From Bacteroidota bacterium (GTDB lineage Bacteria > Bacteroidota > Bacteroidia > UKL13-3): a stretch of DNA of 8,257 bases. The stretch spans positions 1-8,257 of the forward strand of contig CANHRW010000082.1 of assembly GCA_947462865.1 (NCBI GenBank), written 5' to 3'. The notes beneath the pieces were generated by a model. It did not search any database, was not told the DNA's origin, and was given only the letters and a program-made list of their open reading frames with translations. Position numbers and translations under genes: made by a program. Each line of letters opens with the position of its first letter. Position 1 is the first letter of the stretch. Positions 1 through 5,255 of this stretch are shown here, in pieces.

Positions 1-48
1 GTTTTCCGTTACAGGGCTATCATTAAAGAATTAGAAATCCGTAAGTAA
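1..48 (+). CDS. rpsO: 30S ribosomal protein S15, C-terminal end (partial)
   Basis: Only the last 15 codons and the TAA stop are in the window; the gene begins upstream. The residues read VFRYRAIIKELEIRK. This matches the usual end of bacterial S15, where a conserved arginine/tyrosine stretch is followed by a short helix ending in basic residues (compare the I-K-E-L-G-I/L-R-K ending common in Bacteroidota). S15 binds 16S rRNA early in assembly of the small-subunit platform. The identification is supported by the next gene being pnp, since rpsO-pnp is one of the most conserved neighbour pairs in bacteria. Too little of the protein is present to judge anything else. Confidence 0.85.
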   Translation, partial: VFRYRAIIKELEIRK

Positions 49-53
49 TCTCA

Positions 54-90
54 ATACCTGTTCAAACAGGTATCGTAATTTTTTTATTTT
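54..90 (+). terminator. Terminator-like hairpin 1 after rpsO
   Basis: A perfect 7-bp stem, ATACCTG (54-60) with CAGGTAT (67-73), closes a 6-base loop. It begins 5 bases after the rpsO stop. The T-rich stretch (79-85, then 87-90) starts five bases past the stem, so as an intrinsic terminator it is probably leaky. It could also serve as a 3'-end stabiliser of the rpsO message or a processing site. Confidence 0.5.
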
Positions 91-95
91 ATTCA

Positions 96-132
96 AAAAG
101 GGCAGGCCTGAAGGTGCTGCCCTTTTATTTTT
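96..132 (+). terminator. Terminator-like hairpin 2 between rpsO and pnp
   Basis: A 10-bp stem pairs AAAAGGGCAG (96-105) with CTGCCCTTTT (117-126). The 11-base loop can itself form CCT/AGG. A T-rich tail (TTTTATTTTT, 123-132) follows directly. This is a convincing Rho-independent terminator shape and lies 22 bases before the pnp start codon. Because no good promoter is visible between it and pnp, it may act as an attenuator or leaky terminator that sets how much pnp is transcribed from the rpsO promoter. That role is inference. Confidence 0.75.
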
Positions 133-154
133 AAAAATCGAACAGACAAAAAAT

Positions 155-2350
155 ATGTCACAAGGAACAATTAAAACATTCACTATTGACGGTAAAACCA
201 TCAGTATTGAAACAGGAAAACTAGCCAGACAAGCAGATGGTGCCGTTGTTGTAAAACAAGGCGATACCATGATTCTGGCTACCGTTGTATCTGCATCAGA
301 GGCCAAGCCCGATGTAGATTTTATGCCGCTAACTGTAGATTACCAAGAAAAATTTGCCTCAGTAGGCAGAATCCCAGGTAGTTTCCACAAGCGCGAAGCT
401 AAATTAAGCGATTACGAGGTATTGGTAAGCCGTATTGTAGACAGGGCGTTGCGTCCTTTGTTTCCAGACAATTACCATGCAGACACACAAGTCATGTTGA
501 GTTTGATTTCATCAGACAAAAACATTTTACCTGATGCATTGGTTGGATTGGCTGCTTCTGCTGCATTAATCGTAAGTGATATTCCGTTTAACGGACCTAT
601 CTCTGAAGTTAGGGTTGCCCGTATTGATGGCAAGTTTGTAATCAACCCATACAAAGACGAATTGGAACGTGCAGACATGGACTTAATTGTGGCTGGAACA
701 GAACATGATTTAAACATGGTTGAAGGCGAATGTGCCGAAGTAAGTGAAGCCGATATGTTGGCCGCATTGAAACATGCACACGAAGCCATTAAACTTCAAA
801 TCAAAGCTCAGTGGGAACTTTGCGACCTGTTAGGAGGCAAAAAACCTACCCGTACCTACAACCACGACAGAAGCAACGAAGAATTAGAAGCGGCAATTAA
901 AGCTTATGCTTTTGATCAAGTTTATGCTATTGCAAAATCAAAATTGGGCAAAGCAGAAAGATCAGCTGCTTTCAAAGCGGTTCGCGAAGCATATAAGGCC
1001 AGTTTGCCAGAAGGCACTGAAATTGACTCGTTTTTAACCAATAGGTATTTTCACGATGTTGAATACGATGCGGTTCGTAAAATGATTTTAGACGAAAAGC
1101 AGCGTTTAGATGGAAGGAATTTAGACCAAGTAAGACCAATTTGGTCTGAGATAAATTATTTGCCAGCTGCACATGGTTCTGCTGTATTTACTCGTGGCGA
1201 AACCCAATCTTTAACCACAGTTACTTTGGGTTCTAAATTAGATGAGCAGATGTTGGATAGCCCAATGAATGAAGGTTATGCAAAATTCATGTTGCATTAT
1301 AATTTTCCAAGTTTCTCAACAGGTGAAGTTAAACCAAACCGTGGCCCTGGCCGTAGAGAAATTGGACATGGAAACTTGGCTTTGAGAGGCTTAAAAAGAG
1401 TATTGCCTAGCAGAGAAGAAAACCCATATACCATCCGTATTGTGAGCGATATCTTAGAATCAAATGGTTCTTCATCTATGGCTACTGTATGTGCGGGCTC
1501 ATTGGCTTTGATGGATGCTGGTATTAAAATAAAAGGCGCTGTTTCAGGTATTGCCATGGGTTTAATTTCAGACGAAAGCACGGGTAAATATTCTATTTTA
1601 TCTGATATTTTGGGTGATGAAGACCACTTGGGCGATATGGACTTTAAAGTAGTAGGTACAGCAAACGGTATTGTGGCTTGCCAAATGGATATTAAAATCA
1701 ATGGCTTAAAATGGGAAATGGTTGAAGAAGCCTTGAACCAAGCAAAAGCTGGTCGTTTGCATATCATGAACGAAATGAACAAAACCATTGCCACTCCTGC
1801 TGCCGACTTAAAACCTCATTCACCACGCATTGAAACCATTTATATTGACAAAGAATTCATTGGTGCAGTAATCGGACCAGGTGGCAAAGTCATTCAAGGT
1901 ATTCAGAAAGAAACAGGTACAGTTATTTCTATTACCGAAGAAGGTGAAAAAGGCATTGTAGAAATTGCATCTAACAATGGCGAAGCAATGGCTAGAGCCT
2001 TGCAAATTGTTCGTGGCATTGTTGCAGTTCCAGAAATTAACCAAGTATATACTGGTAAAGTAAAATCGATTGTTGATTTTGGTGCTTTCGTAGAAATTTT
2101 ACCCGGTAAAGATGGTTTGTTGCATATCAGCGAAATTAGCTACAACCGCTTGCCTAGCATGGAAGGTGTTTTACAAATTGGTGAAGAGCTTGAAGTAAAA
2201 TTAATTGAGGTTGATAAAAAAACCGGCAAATTAAAATTGTCAAGAAAAGCTTTGTTGCCAAAGCCTGAAGGATATGTTGAACCGGCTCCAAGAGAGAACA
2301 GACCTCCCAGAAGAGACGACCAACGCAGACCTCATAGAGAACAAAACTAA
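155..2350 (+). CDS. pnp: Polyribonucleotide nucleotidyltransferase (PNPase)
   Basis: This is a phosphorolytic 3'-5' exoribonuclease of the cytoplasm. It degrades RNA with inorganic phosphate to nucleoside diphosphates and can add tails in reverse. At 731 residues it is close to family length (about 700-740). Domain order is complete: first RNase PH domain (about 1-140), helical linker, and second RNase PH domain (about 325-550), which contains DHLGDMDFK with the catalytic D490, D496 and K498. A KH domain follows from about 565 with the GPGG loop at 574-577, then an S1 domain (about 631-700) with the G-x-V-x-x-I-V-D-F-G-A-F signature. The protein ends in a short disordered Arg/Pro-rich tail (about 707-731). 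The first-domain loop that is FFRR in E. coli reads FHKR here (77-80). The start ATG is preceded by an A-rich stretch without a clear Shine-Dalgarno, normal for this phylum. It follows rpsO and is closed by a strong terminator. Confidence 0.97.
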   Translation: MSQGTIKTFTIDGKTISIETGKLARQADGAVVVKQGDTMILATVVSASEAKPDVDFMPLTVDYQEKFASVGRIPGSFHKREAKLSDYEVLVSRIVDRALRPLFPDNYHADTQVMLSLISSDKNILPDALVGLAASAALIVSDIPFNGPISEVRVARIDGKFVINPYKDELERADMDLIVAGTEHDLNMVEGECAEVSEADMLAALKHAHEAIKLQIKAQWELCDLLGGKKPTRTYNHDRSNEELEAAIKAYAFDQVYAIAKSKLGKAERSAAFKAVREAYKASLPEGTEIDSFLTNRYFHDVEYDAVRKMILDEKQRLDGRNLDQVRPIWSEINYLPAAHGSAVFTRGETQSLTTVTLGSKLDEQMLDSPMNEGYAKFMLHYNFPSFSTGEVKPNRGPGRREIGHGNLALRGLKRVLPSREENPYTIRIVSDILESNGSSSMATVCAGSLALMDAGIKIKGAVSGIAMGLISDESTGKYSILSDILGDEDHLGDMDFKVVGTANGIVACQMDIKINGLKWEMVEEALNQAKAGRLHIMNEMNKTIATPAADLKPHSPRIETIYIDKEFIGAVIGPGGKVIQGIQKETGTVISITEEGEKGIVEIASNNGEAMARALQIVRGIVAVPEINQVYTGKVKSIVDFGAFVEILPGKDGLLHISEISYNRLPSMEGVLQIGEELEVKLIEVDKKTGKLKLSRKALLPKPEGYVEPAPRENRPPRRDDQRRPHREQN

Positions 2351-2369
2351 TTGAGGAATTCAATAGATG

Positions 2370-2393
2370 AAGGGGCCGAAAGGCCCCTTTTTT
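2370..2393 (+). terminator. Rho-independent terminator of pnp
   Basis: A perfect 8-bp stem, AAGGGGCC (2370-2377) with GGCCCCTT (2382-2389), is capped by a GAAA (GNRA) tetraloop and followed by more T residues to 2393. Flanking AGATGAA/TTCATCT can extend the stem around a small bulge. It lies 19 bases after the pnp stop and separates pnp from gpsA. The A-rich bases before the stem are weak as a terminator in the other direction, but nothing is transcribed that way here. Confidence 0.93.
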
Positions 2394-2417
2394 CATCTCT
2401 TTTTATATATTGCAAGC

Positions 2418-3437
2418 ATGAACAGTCCTAAAAACATTGCAGTTATTGGTGGAGGAAGCTGGGCCACGGCCTTGGTTAAGATATTGAGCGAAGAAAAAAA
2501 GGCTGCCAATAGCCAAATAAACAGTTTACAGTGGTGGGTAAGAAGCGAAGAAAAAGCGCAATTCATTAGACAATACAAACACAACCCCGATTATTTAAGC
2601 TCAGTTGAAATTCACCCTGAAACCGTTCAGGTAAATGCCAATTTAAAAGAGGTCATTCAACAAGCAGACTTGTTATTGGTAGCTGTTCCTGCAGCCTTTG
2701 TAGAGGCCAGTTTTGAGCAAATTACTCCAACAGACTTGGCGGGCAAAGTGATTGTATCAGCCATTAAAGGTTTGATACCAAGCAGCAAAGAAATTGTAGG
2801 CGATTTTTTCATCTCACATTATGGAGTTAAAGAAGACCAAATTTTGGTAATTTCTGGCCCATGTCATGCTGAAGAAGTGGCATCAGAAAAACTTTCTTAT
2901 TTAACCATAGCTGGTTTAAACCAATCTTTGGCAAGGTATTTTGCTGAACTATTAAAATGTAGGTTCATCAGAACTGTTGTTTCCAGTGATGTAAGAGGAA
3001 CAGAATATGGTGCAGTACTTAAAAATATTTATGCGGTGGCTGCCGGCATTTGCCATGGCTTGGGTTATGGAGACAATTTTCAAGCGGTATTGATGAGCAA
3101 TAGTATCCGTGAAATGAAACGTTTTTTGCTCAACATCACAGACACCGACCGTAAAATAAACCACAGTGCTTATTTGGGAGACTTACTGGTAACAGGCTAT
3201 TCTGTTCATAGCCGCAACAGAACTTTTGGCAACATGATTGGAAAAGGCTACACCGTTCAAGCCGCACAACTCGAAATGAAAATGATTGCCGAAGGATATT
3301 ATGCCACCAAAAACATGTTTGAACTCAATAAAAAAACACAAGTTACCATGCCTATTTTAAATTGTGTTTACAACATACTATACGAGGGCAAATCAGCAAA
3401 AGCCGAAATAGAAAAATTAACAGACCACTTGGTTTAA
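2418..3437 (+). CDS. gpsA: Glycerol-3-phosphate dehydrogenase [NAD(P)+]
   Basis: This cytoplasmic enzyme reduces dihydroxyacetone phosphate to sn-glycerol 3-phosphate, the backbone of membrane phospholipids. From the ATG at 2418 it has 339 residues, the usual family length. The N-terminal Rossmann motif GGGSWATAL (11-19) binds the nucleotide. The S-G-P-C-H-A-E-E motif starts at 146, the catalytic lysine lies in A-V-L-K-N (K202), and the substrate-binding G-D-L-L-V-T block has D255. Cys-His in place of the more common Ser-Phe in the SGP motif, and Ala in place of Gly in GSWAT, look typical of the Bacteroidota branch as I recall it. An in-frame ATG at 2367 would add 17 residues encoded by the pnp terminator hairpin, so I rejected it. 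Its stop codon directly abuts the stop of the convergent carboxylase gene. Confidence 0.95.
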   Translation: MNSPKNIAVIGGGSWATALVKILSEEKKAANSQINSLQWWVRSEEKAQFIRQYKHNPDYLSSVEIHPETVQVNANLKEVIQQADLLLVAVPAAFVEASFEQITPTDLAGKVIVSAIKGLIPSSKEIVGDFFISHYGVKEDQILVISGPCHAEEVASEKLSYLTIAGLNQSLARYFAELLKCRFIRTVVSSDVRGTEYGAVLKNIYAVAAGICHGLGYGDNFQAVLMSNSIREMKRFLLNITDTDRKINHSAYLGDLLVTGYSVHSRNRTFGNMIGKGYTVQAAQLEMKMIAEGYYATKNMFELNKKTQVTMPILNCVYNILYEGKSAKAEIEKLTDHLV

Positions 3438-5057
3438 TTAAGCCCTGATAACCCCCAGTTTATATGCTTCTGTGATGGGTTGATGATTGGCCGCTTCAAT
3501 GCCCATACTAATCCATTTACGGGTTTCTTGAGGATCTATAATGGCATCAATCCACAAACGAGCAGCAGCGTAATAAGGAGTAGTTTGTTTGGCATACTTT
3601 TCAGTAATTTCCTTGAGCATGGCTGCTTTCTTTTCTTCTGTTATGGTTTCCCCTTTTGATTTGAGTGAGGCCTCTTCTATTTGCAACAAAACCTTAGCCG
3701 CTTGCGCCCCGCCCATCACCGCAATACTTGCATTGGGCCAAGCCACAATTAAACGTGGGTCATAAGCCTTGCCACACATGGCATAATTACCCGCTCCATA
3801 AGAATTTCCAGTTATGATGGTAAACTTTGGAACAATAGAATTGGCTTGGGCGTTTACCAGTTTAGCGCCGTCTTTAATAATTCCTCCATGTTCACTTCTT
3901 GAACCCACCATAAAACCAGTTACATCTTGTAAAAATACCAATGGAATTTTTTTCTGGTTGCAATTCATAATAAAATGTGCGGCTTTGTCGGCACTGTCGC
4001 TGTATATGACCCCTCCAATTTGCATTTCTACAGGGTTGTCTGTAGCACTTTGTTTAGGCTTTTTGGCTTTTACAACTTGTCTGTTATTGGCCACAATTCC
4101 AACAGCCCATCCATCTATCCTAGCATAACCACAGGTAATGGTTTTACCATACCCCTCTTTGTAAGCTTCAAAAGAATTGGCATCAACCAACCTTTCAATA
4201 ATTTCTATTACATCAAATGGTTTTGTAAAATCATTGACAGCAGCATATACATCCAATATTGATTTACTTGGCGTGATGGCTTCTATTCTATTGAAACCCG
4301 CTTGCTGACTCGCTCCAATTTTTGAGAAGATACTTCTAATGCGATCTAAACAAGCTGCATCATTGTCAAATTTATAATCGGTTACCCCACTTATTTCACA
4401 GTGGGTACTTGCCCCACCTAGGGTTTCGTTGTCTATTTCTTCGCCTATAGCTGCTTTTACCAAATACGAACCTGCTAAAAAGATAGAACCTGTTTTATCT
4501 ACAATCATGGCTTCATCACTCATGATGGGTAGATAAGCACCACCTGCTACACAAGAACCCATTACCGCTGCTATTTGAGTAATGCCCTTGCTACTCATTA
4601 CAGCGTTGTTTCTGAACATGCGTCCAAAATGTTCTTTGTCAGGAAATATTTCATCTTGCATGGGCAAATAAACACCTGCACTGTCAACCAAATAAATAAT
4701 CGGTAAATTGTTTTCTATTGAAATTTCTTGTGCCCTTAAATTCTTTTTACCAGTTATAGGAAACCAAGCTCCAGCCTTTACAGTGGCATCATTGGCTACA
4801 ACCACACATTGCACTCCGCTCACATAACCAATCACTACTACTACCCCACCTGCGGCACAGCCTCCATGTTCCGCATACATTTCATAACCTGCGAATGCTC
4901 CAATTTCTATGCTTTGCGAATCCTTGTCCAACAAATAAGCAACACGTTCTCTTGCCAGCATTTTGCCTTTTTCTTTTTGTTTGGCTGCTGCTTTGTCTCC
5001 TCCACCTTTGTGTTGTTGGGCCAACTTGGCATGTAAATCATTTAAAATTTCATTCAT
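3438..5057 (-). CDS. Acyl-CoA carboxylase, carboxyltransferase (beta) subunit, methylcrotonyl-CoA carboxylase type
   Basis: This subunit would transfer the carboxyl group from biotin, carried on a partner alpha subunit, to an acyl-CoA. At 539 residues it has both crotonase-fold carboxyltransferase halves. The N-terminal half has G-S-C-V-A-G-G-A-Y (from 167), and the C-terminal half has G-N-S-Y-G-A-G-N-Y-A-M-C-G-K-A-Y-D-P-R (from 417), the glycine-rich stretches that form oxyanion holes. The QDEIFPDKEHFGR and AGNYAMCG signatures resemble methylcrotonyl-CoA (leucine degradation) or geranyl-CoA carboxylases more than propionyl-CoA carboxylase. The true acyl-CoA cannot be fixed from sequence, so I give no symbol. 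A lysine-rich linker at about 328-348 is longer than in bacterial MccB as I recall it. No biotin carboxylase or biotin carrier gene is in the window, so the partner must be elsewhere. It has its own promoter and starts at the only plausible ATG. Confidence 0.92.
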   Translation of the reverse strand: MNEILNDLHAKLAQQHKGGGDKAAAKQKEKGKMLARERVAYLLDKDSQSIEIGAFAGYEMYAEHGGCAAGGVVVVIGYVSGVQCVVVANDATVKAGAWFPITGKKNLRAQEISIENNLPIIYLVDSAGVYLPMQDEIFPDKEHFGRMFRNNAVMSSKGITQIAAVMGSCVAGGAYLPIMSDEAMIVDKTGSIFLAGSYLVKAAIGEEIDNETLGGASTHCEISGVTDYKFDNDAACLDRIRSIFSKIGASQQAGFNRIEAITPSKSILDVYAAVNDFTKPFDVIEIIERLVDANSFEAYKEGYGKTITCGYARIDGWAVGIVANNRQVVKAKKPKQSATDNPVEMQIGGVIYSDSADKAAHFIMNCNQKKIPLVFLQDVTGFMVGSRSEHGGIIKDGAKLVNAQANSIVPKFTIITGNSYGAGNYAMCGKAYDPRLIVAWPNASIAVMGGAQAAKVLLQIEEASLKSKGETITEEKKAAMLKEITEKYAKQTTPYYAAARLWIDAIIDPQETRKWISMGIEAANHQPITEAYKLGVIRA

Positions 5058-5077
5058 AACAGGTTCTTATTTAATCA

Positions 5078-5107
5078 CAAATCTAAAATTAAGCGGACAA
5101 AATCAAA
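5078..5107 (-). promoter_or_regulatory. Bacteroidota-type promoter of the acyl-CoA carboxylase gene
   Basis: Read on the - strand, TTTG (5107-5104) is followed after 18 bases by TAGATTTG (5085-5078). This is a full match to the Bacteroidota primary-sigma pattern TTTG ... TAnnTTTG. The implied start of transcription is near 5072, giving a leader of about 15 bases before the ATG at 5057. It lies back-to-back with the promoter of the small RNA. The start site is predicted from spacing only. Confidence 0.65.
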
Positions 5108-5112
5108 CTGAG

Positions 5113-5143
5113 TTTGTTACTTCTGTTTTATTGGTTAATTTTG
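5113..5143 (+). promoter_or_regulatory. Bacteroidota-type promoter of the SRP RNA gene
   Basis: TTTG (5113-5116), a 19-base spacer and TAATTTTG (5136-5143) match the TTTG/TAnnTTTG promoter pattern exactly. Counting six bases on from the last G of the -7 box gives a start at G5149, which is exactly the first base of the 8-bp terminal helix of the RNA. The -33 box then ends at -33 as expected. The agreement of the promoter with the RNA 5' end supports both calls. Confidence 0.75.
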
Positions 5144-5148
5144 CACTT

Positions 5149-5243
5149 GGGTAAGCTCTGTACGACTAGCTCCCTCTAATCCCCCAGGTCTTGATCGAAG
5201 CAAGGGCGTGAGGTTGTAGCGGTGCGATGCAGTCGGCTTACCC
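5149..5243 (+). ncRNA. ffs: Signal recognition particle 4.5S RNA, small bacterial type
   Basis: This is the RNA core of the signal recognition particle, which binds Ffh and targets ribosomes making membrane proteins to FtsY. The 95 nt fold into one long irregular hairpin: GGGTAAGC (5149-5156) with GCTTACCC (5236-5243), CTG/CAG, GCT/AGC (5169-5171 with 5218-5220), CCTC/GAGG (5173-5176 with 5210-5213) and CCC/GGG. At the tip the SRP helix 8 pattern appears: AGG (5186-5188) faces AGCA (5199-5202), with a T-A/C-G helix inside (5189-5190 with 5197-5198). CAGGTC and GAAGCA are six bases apart, as in E. coli 4.5S RNA, and the CCCCCAGG...AGCAAGGG frame resembles actinobacterial SRP RNAs. The six apical bases are TTGATC instead of C-GGAA-G, so the usual tetraloop is absent. 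No Alu domain is present. Promoter and terminator fit a stand-alone gene. The call is from remembered consensus and hand folding. Confidence 0.82.
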
Positions 5244-5255
5244 TTTTTTATTTTT
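5236..5255 (+). terminator. 3' end and terminator of the SRP RNA
   Basis: The 3' strand of the terminal helix (GCTTACCC, 5236-5243) runs straight into TTTTTT-A-TTTTT (5244-5255), so the closing helix of the RNA doubles as the terminator stem. The T tract overlaps the stop codon (5254-5256) of the convergent receptor gene. There is no matching T tract on the other strand, so it should terminate only + strand transcription. Confidence 0.75.

Noticed and set aside
1297..2044. Long antisense open frames inside pnp
   Set aside because: They are shadow frames opposite conserved PNPase domains, with no promoter, ribosome site or recognisable product.
2367..2417. Longer gpsA reading frame starting at ATG 2367
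   Set aside because: The 17 extra residues would be encoded by the pnp terminator hairpin and do not resemble any GpsA N-terminus; the Rossmann motif fits a start at 2418.
4809..5154. Open frames on the + strand across the carboxylase start and the intergenic gap
   Set aside because: They overlap a clear gene in antisense, give Cys/Phe-rich compositions typical of shadow frames and match no family.
5149..5243. Alternative identities for the small RNA: riboswitch, 6S RNA, tRNA-like element
   Set aside because: There is no cloverleaf or T-loop. The RNA ends in its own terminator before a convergent gene, so it cannot be a leader switch. It is too short for 6S RNA, while the AGG/AGCA symmetric loop fits SRP helix 8.
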